DNA of 56,868 nucleotides from Colwellia sp. C2M11 (GCF_018860915.1 NZ_JAHKQD010000027.1:1-56868), one strand, 5' to 3'. Shown: positions 1-8,251, counted from the first letter of the stretch. Notes: generated from the sequence alone by a model not told the origin. Numbers and translations: made by a program.

Positions 1-439
1 CGTGGCTTAGGCATAATAATCACCAAACTTAATCAAGGTAAATTAAGCTTAGTTTATGGATTGAATTTCATCCACGTTATTATGGGTGGCCTAATAAGTT
101 CCATACCCTTGCTTTAATGCGTAGTAATATCACATAATTTCAATCTATTACAAACTAAAAGCTTTTTCATTAGAAAATATATGGCAAAAAAATAAATGAT
201 AAAGTCAGCAATGCGCACAAAGTGATCGTTAATATTTCAAAAGTGAATGACCGCTTTGGTGACATAGTTGTCTATCAGGATGAGGATCGGTTTACATCTT
301 CTAAATAGCTGAAATAGTTATTTAAAAACTTTGCACTATCACGTTTTGGGGCACAAAGCGTGATAGTGTTTATATCTTACTTTAATCAAGAATTTGAATT
401 TATAACGGCTGCTTGATCTGCAACTAAATCATTAAATTA
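1..439. other. Left-edge region without a confident gene
   Basis: No convincing complete gene is visible. A frame on the plus strand at 174-308 reads through about 44 codons with a protein-like composition (ending VYQDEDRFTSSK before a TAG) but has no ATG and no ribosome binding site; its only possible starts are weak GTGs. It may be a decayed gene end or chance. The stretch 301-360 contains a pyrimidine/purine repeat of the words TTTGCACTATCACG and CGTGATAGTG that can pair, compatible with a weak hairpin between the two transcription units. Confidence 0.4.
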
Positions 440-1114
440 TCATCTTTTACTTTTGATAATTTGCTCGGCAATACCTTCCATAGTAGACGCTATTATGTCT
501 GGTGTTATATATAAAGGATTATACGGTGCTCCAAACCTGTCAATAAAAGCAGCTTTTAAGCCAGCACTTAATGCCCCATGCGTATCCCAATCATGTGCGG
601 CAACTAATCTAATATCCTTAGCAGGAACAGCCAGTTTATTTACAGCATACTGGTAAGCGTTATTAGACGGTTTGAACGTGCCAGCACTTTCAACAGAAAT
701 GGCATCATCAAAATATTCATTTAAGCCCGCATTGGTTAGTTGAGACGAAAGTAAACTTGATGAAGAGTTTGAAAAAGCAATAAGAGTAAAGCCAGCCGCA
801 CGTAATTTTACCAACGCTGGTTTTATATCACTATGTGCTGGCAGGCTCGCTAATGTATTAAGTATGTTAGCGTACTCTTCATCAGACAATGTTAGTGCTA
901 ATCGACCCGCTATCGATTTTAATGCGGCTAATGCCAAACTTTTAAAGTCTGTTTTAACATCAGTGACTAAACATACTGTTGAAGAATGCAGTAGCATTGA
1001 AAACCATCTATCCATATGGTTTTCATCACCAAAATATTGTTTAAATGTAGGTTTTAAAATACTTAGGTTTAATACAGTCTCGTTTATATCAAATAAAATC
1101 ACTTGATGATTCAT
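440..1114 (-). CDS. HAD-superfamily hydrolase, haloacid dehalogenase type II-like
   Basis: The 224-residue protein is a cytoplasmic HAD-fold hydrolase of the L-2-haloacid dehalogenase branch. Motif I is FDINET near residues 8-13, with the Asp nucleophile. Motif II is the FSNSSS segment near 115, the conserved Lys is in FKPS near 149, and motif III is AAHDWDTHG near 172. The length fits the family (about 220-230). Within this family DxNET variants are common, and real substrates are often not haloacids, so the substrate is unknown. GGAG lies five bases before the ATG, which supports the start. The gene follows a decayed regulator-like fragment and transcribes leftward like it. Confidence 0.85.
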   Translation of the reverse strand: MNHQVILFDINETVLNLSILKPTFKQYFGDENHMDRWFSMLLHSSTVCLVTDVKTDFKSLALAALKSIAGRLALTLSDEEYANILNTLASLPAHSDIKPALVKLRAAGFTLIAFSNSSSSLLSSQLTNAGLNEYFDDAISVESAGTFKPSNNAYQYAVNKLAVPAKDIRLVAAHDWDTHGALSAGLKAAFIDRFGAPYNPLYITPDIIASTMEGIAEQIIKSKR

Positions 1115-1132
1115 ACCAACTCCACAAATTAG

Positions 1133-1384
1133 CTAAAGGAAAAATGACAACGGGTAGTGATTAAAAATATCGTCAATTTTGACCTTAAATAGGCGTTCAA
1201 CACTACTCATTTTGGTAAAGATACGCAAGCCTGTAATTTGAATTTGTACATTAATCGTTAGGTATTTCGCGTTTTTATCTTTGTCTATAACACCTAATCT
1301 TTGAACTGCTTGTATTAATAACACAAACTCATTAGCAATCTCGCTTAAATGGTCTTTGGTGACATCGATTAGATCGTGAACATC
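1133..1384 (-). pseudogene. Possible truncated TetR-like regulator, C-terminal remnant
   Basis: This frame stays open for about 84 codons but has no ATG or clear ribosome binding site. The only possible starts are internal GTG codons. Its composition looks like real protein: amphipathic helices with the segments LSEIANEF, VQRLGVI and ITGLRIFTKM, a pattern resembling ligand-binding domains of TetR-type regulators. Upstream DNA before the next gene (about 175 bp) is too short to hold the missing DNA-binding domain. I read it as the 3' end of a deleted regulator beside the HAD gene. The family assignment is a guess; the lack of a proper start is what the sequence shows. Confidence 0.35.
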
Positions 1385-1559
1385 TTAATAAGTCCTCAAT
1401 AAGAGATGAGCAACAAACGCGATTTTTTAACATCTCGTGAAATAAAAAATGAGAATCAATAGCGATTTAACACGTTATTTACGGTTAAAGCCGGTATAAG
1501 CAATATGAAACTAACTCGTATATTAAATTTTATATCGACGCTAAAGAAATTAAATTTCC

Positions 1560-2759
1560 TTATTCAAATAGCCAATAATAGCCGTAAGCAGCGGTTAATG
1601 CAGGAATGGTAGAGTAAAGAGTTGCAACCAATGCAACTTGTGGTGATAACGCAATAGCAGGAAATAAGGCATCGCCATCGTTGCTAATAGCATTACCTAT
1701 TTGTGCTGATAATGGGATAGCACCAGATAAATACAAAGAAGTTGTTATAATTTGAGGGCCACAACCAGGGATCACGCCAACTAAAACGCCAATTAATGGC
1801 GAGAGCGCACTGTATTCAATGAATATAGCGGCTAATTGCAAATCGCCATAGCGCATTGCCAATTCAAAAACGATAAACGCCACGACAACCCAACAAACAA
1901 CAAAATTAGTATCTAAAGCGACTTTTTGAAAGACTTTATCATGCCTTGATTTTTTATCCTCAGCGACAATTGATTCAAAATTAGTGACTTCACTAGTAAT
2001 AGCCCACAATATAATTAACACTAAGCATAAAGCTGCCCCTATCATTTGCAATGTTACATTATTCAGGCCAATTAACGAGGCAACATCAACCTGACCTGCA
2101 AATAAAAAACTAATGACGACACAAGGTATTAACAACCATTGCCATAAGAGGCCTTGTATTTTTAAGGCTTTAGGTAACTCTTTTCCTATAGGAGTGGCTT
2201 TTTCGGAAATTGTTAGTTCCTTTACCGTTTGACGTAAAAAGCTAGGAGCATGTATTGCATTAACAATAACACCAGATAAAATACCAACACATAAACATAT
2301 AGCAACGACCATTAAACCTGTTACAGGCTTTGTTGCTAGTATAAGAAATGCGGCATCCCCCATTGTGGCAGTTAAAACCGCAACAACAGATCCAAAGCCC
2401 ATTTGACCTTTTACAAATTGAGTAATGACAATAATGGCACCACCGCACCCAGGTAACACTCCCATGGCACTTGCGGTTAGCACTTCATAAATAGGCTTAC
2501 GTTCACCCTTTTTACTAACGTATAAACAGCTAAGCTTATTGGCAAATAAATGATAAATAGCTAATGTAAAGGCGACAAAAACAGCTACTTGCCAAAAAGC
2601 ATCAGCAAGTACGGTAAGCATAAGATCATGCGTTTTTGGCTGAAATAGCAGAATACAAAGAAAAACCGGTAATAGCATTCTACGATAACAAGGTAGCGAT
2701 ACCTTATTTGTTAAATTATAAGCTTTAGCTAATACAAAATTGAGTGAATGATTCATCAT
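1560..2759 (-). CDS. Putative 10-TM heavy-metal exporter (ArsP_2 / putative manganese transporter family)
   Basis: This is a 399-residue inner-membrane protein with about ten hydrophobic segments in two related halves. Each half carries the family signature: GVLPGCGGA near residue 97, followed about 30 residues later by MGDAAF, and GVIPGCGPQ near 330, followed by SNDGDALFPA. That duplicated PGCG...DG/DA layout is typical of the family annotated as putative 10-TM heavy-metal exporter or putative manganese transporter (Pfam ArsP_2). The ATG overlaps the stop of the preceding 44-residue ORF, so it is the last gene of the nickel-SOD operon and probably translationally coupled. Being co-expressed with a Ni enzyme suggests it moves a divalent metal; which one cannot be read from the sequence. 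Confidence 0.75.
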   Translation of the reverse strand: MMNHSLNFVLAKAYNLTNKVSLPCYRRMLLPVFLCILLFQPKTHDLMLTVLADAFWQVAVFVAFTLAIYHLFANKLSCLYVSKKGERKPIYEVLTASAMGVLPGCGGAIIVITQFVKGQMGFGSVVAVLTATMGDAAFLILATKPVTGLMVVAICLCVGILSGVIVNAIHAPSFLRQTVKELTISEKATPIGKELPKALKIQGLLWQWLLIPCVVISFLFAGQVDVASLIGLNNVTLQMIGAALCLVLIILWAITSEVTNFESIVAEDKKSRHDKVFQKVALDTNFVVCWVVVAFIVFELAMRYGDLQLAAIFIEYSALSPLIGVLVGVIPGCGPQIITTSLYLSGAIPLSAQIGNAISNDGDALFPAIALSPQVALVATLYSTIPALTAAYGYYWLFE

Positions 2760-2890
2760 TGACTCTTTTTAAGTTTAGACATCCCTATAACTAGCCCAAA
2801 ACATTGGGTTTTATTATCTGGTTTTAATTTTTCAGCAGATAAACTGCCACTCTTTTTATTTTTTACAGTTAACAATTTAAGCACAACCAT
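2756..2890 (-). CDS. 44-residue ORF between sodN and exporter; possible truncated SodX
   Basis: The ORF starts on an ATG that overlaps the sodN stop (TAATG) and ends on a TGA that overlaps the exporter start (ATGATG). These tight overlaps on both sides suggest real translational coupling. The product starts MVVLKLLTVKNKK and contains SGSLSAE, then GLVIGMSKLKK, with a single Cys. In many NiSOD loci the gene after sodN is sodX, an S26-type maturation protease of 90-150 residues with an N-terminal beta strand and an SxSP-like active-site serine. The first 40 residues here loosely recall that N-terminus, but the catalytic Lys region is missing. It could be a truncated SodX, a small unrelated peptide, or only a translational linker. 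Confidence 0.5.
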   Translation of the reverse strand: MVVLKLLTVKNKKSGSLSAEKLKPDNKTQCFGLVIGMSKLKKSQ

Positions 2891-3396
2891 TAAATCGACT
2901 TTAGTACTGGGTAGCTTAAAGATTCTGCTGGTGGATAAGGGCAAATAGCACGATAAACTTCAACGCCTTTAGTTTCCCAAAAGATTTCAACAAACTGATT
3001 TACTTTATCTAATAGTTTTACACTAGCTTCACGATTTATGCTTTGTTTCGCCTTAGAAGCTGCCAACATAATTTCATGTGTTAGTGCGTGCAAATTTTGA
3101 TGACTATCTAATTGAGGTTGCTTTATATAATCTCCCCAAATAATAAGTATCTCTTCTTTTACTTTATTTCCATGTGCTTCTTTTTCATTAACTAAACGAA
3201 TAAATGTCGCTTGTTGCTCGAGAGTTAACGATTCACAGTCTTTTAATTCATTTAACAAATCAACCATTCTGATCATTGTAAGCACTGCTAGTTGTGCTGT
3301 AATAGGATCATAAATTTTACAAGGTATATCACAATGCGCGACAGCTTGATCGAAGGGATATTTAGTATCAATTTTAGCTAATAGATCAAAAATCAT
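2890..3396 (-). CDS. sodN: Nickel-containing superoxide dismutase precursor
   Basis: The protein dismutates superoxide using a nickel centre. Residues 21-31 read HCDIPCKIYDP, the nickel hook: His1, Cys2, Cys6 and Tyr9 of the mature enzyme, where Streptomyces has Gly rather than Lys at position 7. The hook is preceded by a 20-residue propeptide (MIFDLLAK...QAVA) that must be removed so that the mature N-terminal His can bind Ni. The rest is helical and ends with the conserved CPYPPAES segment. At 168 residues it fits marine bacterial forms. It is the third gene of an operon with a Fur-like box and starts 10 bp after the upstream gene. No complete SodX protease is present in the window, so how the propeptide is cut is unclear. 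Confidence 0.92.
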   Translation of the reverse strand: MIFDLLAKIDTKYPFDQAVAHCDIPCKIYDPITAQLAVLTMIRMVDLLNELKDCESLTLEQQATFIRLVNEKEAHGNKVKEEILIIWGDYIKQPQLDSHQNLHALTHEIMLAASKAKQSINREASVKLLDKVNQFVEIFWETKGVEVYRAICPYPPAESLSYPVLKSI

Positions 3397-3406
3397 TATA
3401 AGTACC

Positions 3407-3598
3407 TTACTTTTTCTTGTTAAAAAAACGGTGCTTTTTTGTAAATTGATAAATAATTAAACCAATACCAATAACGAGAGGAGCAACCCAGAGTAAATGA
3501 ATGAGCCCTGCCATAGGATCACTATGATCATGACCTGAATGCGAAAAGCTTGGAGCAGAAACTGATAACAATAAAATGACGATATATAACCTAAACAT
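3407..3598 (-). CDS. Small His-rich exported membrane protein
   Basis: This 63-residue protein has a cleavable-looking signal peptide (MFRLYIVILLLSVSAPSFS), then the metal-binding-like stretch HSGHDHSDP at about residues 20-28. One transmembrane helix follows (WVAPLVIGIGLIIYQF), with a basic cytoplasmic tail, KKHRFFNKKK. If signal peptidase cuts after SFS the mature protein would begin with His and present three His and two Asp residues at the membrane surface. Its place directly upstream of sodN suggests a role in nickel handling or delivery, but this is inference. No family name is recognised. It lies 19 bp after the TPR-like gene and 10 bp before sodN. Confidence 0.7.
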   Translation of the reverse strand: MFRLYIVILLLSVSAPSFSHSGHDHSDPMAGLIHLLWVAPLVIGIGLIIYQFTKKHRFFNKKK

Positions 3599-3617
3599 CT
3601 AATTTTCCTTTTTAGTA

Positions 3618-4052
3618 TTAATGAATAACGTTTTCTTGTTGCTGTAGTAATAATTTTAATGAGTCAAACCTGCCAATGCAGTTATCACAAATGACGTGCT
3701 TTTTGTTGAACAGTAGTATGGGAGATAGTGTTAATGAAAGGCCTTTAAAAGCAATTAACTTAATGTCTTCATCATCTACTTTAGCGTTAGTTACTTCTAA
3801 CAGGTATTCGTGGGGAACCATCAAAAACCTTAATGCTAAACTGATGTTTCCTTGATGTTCATAAAGCGCAGACAAGTTATTACATGAACAAACCCAAGCC
3901 ATTAACGTGTCAGCACACATAGGATTATTACGATAAGAAAAAGCTAATAAGTCATATGCTTCGCTATAAAAATATTCAGTTTTACTCCATTCCTTCTCAT
4001 GAAAGCAATGATTACCAAGCTTTAGCAGCGACTGCCATTGTTGATGTTCCAT
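3618..4052 (-). CDS. TPR-like small protein, first gene of the nickel-SOD operon
   Basis: The 144-residue cytoplasmic protein is mostly helical. Two to three degenerate tetratricopeptide-like helical pairs are visible: LLKLGNHCFHEKEWSKTEYFY near residues 10-30 and NNLSALYEHQGNISLALRF near 58-76. It has seven cysteines, including CSC near 50 and a CDNC pair near 122-125, so metal or disulfide chemistry is possible. A GAGG ribosome binding site lies about seven bases before the ATG. It is the promoter-proximal gene behind the Fur-like box. The function is unknown. I infer an accessory or chaperone role in SodN maturation from position alone. Confidence 0.65.
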   Translation of the reverse strand: MEHQQWQSLLKLGNHCFHEKEWSKTEYFYSEAYDLLAFSYRNNPMCADTLMAWVCSCNNLSALYEHQGNISLALRFLMVPHEYLLEVTNAKVDDEDIKLIAFKGLSLTLSPILLFNKKHVICDNCIGRFDSLKLLLQQQENVIH

Positions 4053-4152
4053 TTATGCTACCTCACTGATTTATTATTTTTAAATGATCGCAGATCATTC
4101 GAAGCAATACTTTATTGCCCTATTTAATAGGAATATTTCACCCCTTAAAAAA

Positions 4153-4175
4153 CAAATGATAATCACTCTCATTTG
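4153..4175. promoter_or_regulatory. Fur-like operator ahead of the nickel-SOD operon
   Basis: The arms CAAATGA and TCATTTG form a 23-bp dyad in which 9 of 11 base pairs are symmetric. The inner 19 bases match the Fur consensus AATGATAATnATTATCATT at all but two specified positions. It lies about 100 bp upstream of the leftward TPR-like gene, near promoter distance; -35/-10-like elements (TTGTTT, TATTAAAT) follow it on the minus strand. The site predicts repression when iron is plentiful, so the iron-free nickel SOD would be made under iron limitation. Confidence 0.65.
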
Positions 4176-4540
4176 TATTTGCAAGTTTAATTTGATCTTT
4201 TATAACAAAATGGTAAATAAAAGCGTGCGCCAATAAAAGAATTGTTACTCAGTTAGACTGTTTGATTTAGTGATATTTATTTAATGGTTGTAGTATTAAT
4301 CTCTATACACAAACTTTTCTTCATAATAAATTGAAGACCGGTAATCTTTAAAAGCCTAGTATTAATAATGTACACAGACAGTTGATTCAATAACCATTAT
4401 TAATGATATTCATACTACTTGACTATATTAGGTACAACATTTAAATTAAAAATACGAATAATAAAAATATAACTATATTCATATAAAGAATACTAAATAT
4501 GATATTAATAATAATAAATTGGGGTTAGTGGGGAGATTTA
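4176..4540. other. Divergent intergenic region with a direct repeat
   Basis: No gene is visible. Two direct repeats, TAGTATTAAT followed 4-5 bases later by TACACA and AC, occur at 4291-4314 and 4357-4379, 66 bp apart, upstream of the LysR gene. They could be regulator-binding sites. The remainder is AT-rich leader sequence. Confidence 0.4.
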
Positions 4541-5440
4541 ATGAAAATAGATTTAAACTTATTTGTGGTATTTGAAGCCATATATTGCGAAGGAAATATT
4601 ACTAAGGCGGGCTCAGCACTTAACTTATCACAACCAGCAATTAGTCATTCATTAAGTAAACTGCGTGATCATTTTGGTGATCCTTTGTTTGTTCGCCAAG
4701 GTAATAAGATGCGCCCAACCGCAGTAGCCAATAATGTGATTGCTGATGTTCGAGAAGCCTTACGACAATTACAAGTATGTTTAGCACAATCTCGTCAATT
4801 TGAGCCTTCAATATCGCGTAAAAGTTTTAATATTTCATTACATGGCACCCTAGAAGCGTCTTATCTTCCGCCATTGATGCAGCGTTTAAAAAAAGAAGCA
4901 CCATTAATTAAGCTTCAGAGTAGTAGACGGGTAAATCGTAGTAATATAGAAAATAAACTTGTTAGTGGTGATATTGACTTGGCGATAGATACACTTTTAC
5001 CTGTTAGCGAAAACATTTCACATACCAAGTTAGAACAAAGTGAGCTAGTGGTTCTTGCTCGAAAAAATCACCCCGATATACAATCGACTCTAAGTTTGGA
5101 CGAATATCTTGCCCAAGATCACGTGTTAGTATCATCTCGTTCAGTGGGTACAAGTATTGAAGACTTTGAACTCGCTCGATTAGGGCTCCAACGAAAAATA
5201 GGCTTAAGGTGTCAACATTCATTCTCAGCTTGCAGAGTTATTACAAATAACAATATGCTATTTACCATAACAAAAGTTACCGCAATGATGTACGCTCAAT
5301 TACTTGATTTAGTTATTTTTCCTTTACCGGTGAGTTTACCTGATGTTGATGTTCATTTGTATTGGCACAATAAAGTAGATTTAGATCCTGCAAATAAATG
5401 GTTAAGAAATAAAATAATTTTATCTGTTTCCGAACTCTAA
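4541..5440 (+). CDS. LysR-family transcriptional regulator
   Basis: The 299-residue protein has an N-terminal winged helix-turn-helix at residues 1-62 (LNLFVVFEAIYCEGNITKAG... LNLSQPAISHSLSKLR), followed by a substrate-binding-like effector domain (about 90-295). The helix-turn-helix and the LFVRQGNKMRPTAVA wing resemble the NodD/SyrM/LeuO branch. GGGGAG six bases before the ATG is a strong ribosome binding site. Its target is unknown. It converges on the molybdopterin oxidoreductase gene and they share a terminator region, so regulation of that gene is possible but not shown. The divergent neighbour is the nickel-SOD operon. Confidence 0.9.
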   Translation: MKIDLNLFVVFEAIYCEGNITKAGSALNLSQPAISHSLSKLRDHFGDPLFVRQGNKMRPTAVANNVIADVREALRQLQVCLAQSRQFEPSISRKSFNISLHGTLEASYLPPLMQRLKKEAPLIKLQSSRRVNRSNIENKLVSGDIDLAIDTLLPVSENISHTKLEQSELVVLARKNHPDIQSTLSLDEYLAQDHVLVSSRSVGTSIEDFELARLGLQRKIGLRCQHSFSACRVITNNNMLFTITKVTAMMYAQLLDLVIFPLPVSLPDVDVHLYWHNKVDLDPANKWLRNKIILSVSEL

Positions 5441-5456
5441 AATAATCTAGAGACAA

Positions 5457-5486
5457 GAAAGAGGCCTGCTATCGGCCTCTTTTTTA
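5457..5486 (+). terminator. Rho-independent terminator after the LysR gene
   Basis: The stem AAGAGGCC / GGCCTCTT with loop TGCTATC is followed by a run of six T. On the opposite strand the stem is preceded by an A-rich stretch, so it may also serve the convergent oxidoreductase gene. Confidence 0.85.
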
Positions 5487-5528
5487 CGTTTGTATTGCCT
5501 TTATCCATTAAATGAACAACGATTAACT

Positions 5529-7808
5529 TTATACTTTCTCTAATGAAATAGGAATAGATTTATAGGTTGGCGTGCCACAATCATCGGCAATACTTTCAAG
5601 GGGCACCAAAGGATTCGTTTCAGGGTAGTAAGCGGCTACGCAACCTTGTGGTATAGTATACTCAACCACTTTAAAGCTTTCGACTGAACGTTCAATATCA
5701 TCGTTTGAAATTGTGGTAAGTTTAACATAATCCCCCTGCTCTAACGATAATGCTTTCATATCGTCAGCATTGACAAAAATAACTTTACGCTCGCCATAAA
5801 CACCTCGGTAACGATCATCCATACCATAAATGGTTGTATTATATTGATCATGAGAACGTAGCGTTTGTAATGTCAGCACCATATTATCAGTTCTATCTTT
5901 CACCTTTTCATGCGCTAACTCTTCGGGTAATGAGGCTGTTGAGAACATCGCTTTTTTAGTTGGCGTGTTCCATTGACGCTTCGCTGCGGGGTTGGTTAAA
6001 TAAAAACCTCGTCTCGCTTTTATTTGCTCATTATATTGTTCAAATCCAGGAATAACCTCGCTAATATCTTCACGGATATAAGCATAATCACTGGCTAACT
6101 TATGCCAATTCACGACTTTATCGCCCACAGAAGCTGCTGCTATTCCTGCAATAATTGCTGTTTCTGAACGTAAGTGCACAGAGGCTGGTTCATTTTGCCC
6201 TCGTGAACTATGTACCATACTCATAGAATCTTCTACGGTAATACATTGTTCACCGCTTTGTTGAGTATCTATTTCAGTTCGACCTAAACAAGGGAGAATC
6301 AGTGCTTTTTTTCCTGTCATCAGATGACTACGATTAAGTTTAGTACTAATTTGAACCGTTAAATCACATTGCGATAATGCCGTATATATACGTTTAGTAT
6401 CAGGAGTAGCAGCAGCAAAATTGCCACCTAATGCAATAAAAACTTTAGCTTTATTGGCTAACATTGCGTGAATTGATTCAACGGTGTTAAAACCATCATC
6501 ACGAGGAACGCTAAACGAATATTTTTGTGCTAATGCATCAAGAAAGTCCATAGACGGTTTTTCATTAATACCAACTGTACGGTTACCTTGTACATTTGAA
6601 TGTCCACGCACAGGACATGCACCAGCTCCTGTTTTACCAATATTGCCTCTTAACATCAGTACATTAACAATTTCTCTTACTGTCGCCACTGAGTGACTAT
6701 GTTGAGTAATTCCCATTGCCCATGTAAAAATTGCTTTCTTACTACTTACATAGATATCGGTTATTTGATCAATATCTTCTCTTGTTAAGCTACATTGGCT
6801 AATTATTTTATCCCATGAGCTTAATTCAACACTGCGTTTATATGCTTCAAAGTCTTGACAATGTTCATTAATAAATTCCATATCGAGTACTGATTTATCT
6901 TGTTCAAATCTTTCAAATAAACTTTTTGCTACACCACGTAATAAGGCCATATCACCACCTAATCGCGGTGTAAAATAATATTGGCTAATTTTAGTGCCTG
7001 TAAAAAGAATCATTTCTTTTGCACTTTGTGGATCTGAGAACTTTTCTAAGCCGCGCTCTTTTAAATTATTAATCGAAACAATCGTAGCACCGCGCTTACT
7101 TGCTTTACGTAATGTGCCCAACATACGCGGGTGATTAGTTCCTGGGTTTTGACCAAAAACAAAAATAGCATCCGCTTTATTAAAGTCTTCCATGGTAACG
7201 GTACCTTTACCAGTACCAAGGCTATTTGTCATGCCTACTCCCGATGCCTCATGACACATGTTAGAGCAATCAGGAAAATTATTAGTGCCAAGTACTCGAC
7301 CAAATAATTGATACATATAGGCAACTTCATTACTTGCTCGACCCGATGTATATAATAATGCTTCATTAGGCGAAGACAAATCAGCAAGGCTATCGGCAAC
7401 TATACTAAAGGCTTTATTCCAACTAACTGGTTGATAATGATCGCTCTCGCCATCATAAAACATTGGTTCAGTTAAGCGGCCACTTTTTTCAAGTGAGTGA
7501 TCATCCCAGCTTTTTAATTCTGTTATTGAATGTTGCTTAAAAAAAGTAGCATCAACACGTTTACTAGTTGCTTCCCACGCAATTGCTTTTACACCGTTTT
7601 CACAAAAATCTATTTTGCCAGCCGTTGATGAATCCCCCCAAGCACAACCAGGGCAATCAAAGCCTCCTGGTTGATTTGCTCGAAGTAAGGCTTTTACGCC
7701 CTTCATAGCATTTTCACTTTGAATAATATGTTTAGCTGAACTTTTCAGTGCGCCCCAACCACCGGCAGCAGGAGAATAGGCTGGGTTATTTGAATTTGTT
7801 TTAGACAT
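5529..7808 (-). CDS. ydeP: FdhF/YdeP-family molybdopterin oxidoreductase
   Basis: The protein is a 759-residue cytoplasmic molybdopterin-dependent oxidoreductase, the same length as Escherichia coli YdeP as I recall it. The N-terminal part has FDCPGCAWGD (Cys52 and Cys55). The CHEASG segment near residue 184 lies where formate dehydrogenases carry their Mo-ligating Sec or Cys. Cofactor-binding segments follow, including FGQNPGTNHPRM, TWAMGITQHSHSV, RGNIGKTGAGACPVRGHSNVQG and the C-terminal molydopterin-dinucleotide domain near 640-755. YdeP-type proteins are linked to acid resistance but their substrate is unsettled. The gene stands alone, convergent with the LysR gene; no fdhD or Mo-cofactor gene is adjacent. 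Confidence 0.88.
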   Translation of the reverse strand: MSKTNSNNPAYSPAAGGWGALKSSAKHIIQSENAMKGVKALLRANQPGGFDCPGCAWGDSSTAGKIDFCENGVKAIAWEATSKRVDATFFKQHSITELKSWDDHSLEKSGRLTEPMFYDGESDHYQPVSWNKAFSIVADSLADLSSPNEALLYTSGRASNEVAYMYQLFGRVLGTNNFPDCSNMCHEASGVGMTNSLGTGKGTVTMEDFNKADAIFVFGQNPGTNHPRMLGTLRKASKRGATIVSINNLKERGLEKFSDPQSAKEMILFTGTKISQYYFTPRLGGDMALLRGVAKSLFERFEQDKSVLDMEFINEHCQDFEAYKRSVELSSWDKIISQCSLTREDIDQITDIYVSSKKAIFTWAMGITQHSHSVATVREIVNVLMLRGNIGKTGAGACPVRGHSNVQGNRTVGINEKPSMDFLDALAQKYSFSVPRDDGFNTVESIHAMLANKAKVFIALGGNFAAATPDTKRIYTALSQCDLTVQISTKLNRSHLMTGKKALILPCLGRTEIDTQQSGEQCITVEDSMSMVHSSRGQNEPASVHLRSETAIIAGIAAASVGDKVVNWHKLASDYAYIREDISEVIPGFEQYNEQIKARRGFYLTNPAAKRQWNTPTKKAMFSTASLPEELAHEKVKDRTDNMVLTLQTLRSHDQYNTTIYGMDDRYRGVYGERKVIFVNADDMKALSLEQGDYVKLTTISNDDIERSVESFKVVEYTIPQGCVAAYYPETNPLVPLESIADDCGTPTYKSIPISLEKV

Positions 7809-8037
7809 GTAATATCTCTTTTAAACGAATCGTGTTATTTCCCAGATTGAAAAAATAGCAGTTCGCTTGCGAGCAGAGCTAACAGTTAAATCAATTGGGT
7901 TTTCATAATGAAACTAAGGCTGATAAGCATACACAAGCGACGGTAGAAATTAAATAATGGCTGCATTGATTTGTAATAAGACGATAAATCAATTAACGAT
8001 ATAGTGCTGCTTATTGGTATCTTAGCTAAGTAATTTT

Positions 8038-8089
8038 AGTCGAATTTAATTGTGTTATATTTTAAAAAATAACTCAATTAAATTCGACT
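8038..8089. repeat. Long near-perfect palindrome in gene-free DNA
   Basis: Two 21-bp arms (left 8038-8058, right 8069-8089) are complementary at 20 of 21 positions around a 10-bp AT loop that is itself partly self-complementary. The left arm begins AGTCGAATTTAATTG. It lies in the 443-bp gap (7809-8251) between the oxidoreductase start and the response-regulator stop. I see no gene in that gap. There is no clean T-run on either side, so a simple terminator is not obvious. It could be a cruciform-forming site, a terminator for the leftward regulator operon, or an operator. Confidence 0.7.
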
Positions 8090-8251
8090 TTTGCTGCTTT
8101 AATTTAAACATTGATTTAATAAATTTTACTTATTAAATTTTTTATTGTTTAATTAGCTTTTGGAAATATATAAATGCAATAAGAACTGTACCTTTGTCAA
8201 GCATAAACTGGTATACACAGTGCTATTTTAGTATGAGGTTGTATCAATAAT

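Noticed and set aside
174..308. Open frame of about 44 codons near the left edge
   Set aside because: It has no ATG and no ribosome binding site. It looks protein-like but is too short to call a gene or a pseudogene.
1451..1469. Possible second Fur box (AATGAGAATCA...)
   Set aside because: Only the left half fits the Fur pattern. The right half differs at four or more positions, and no gene start lies at promoter distance except a decayed frame.
8038..8089. CRISPR-like or insertion-sequence end
   Set aside because: There is a single palindrome with no repeats, no target duplication and no transposase nearby. No CRISPR array was seen anywhere in the window.
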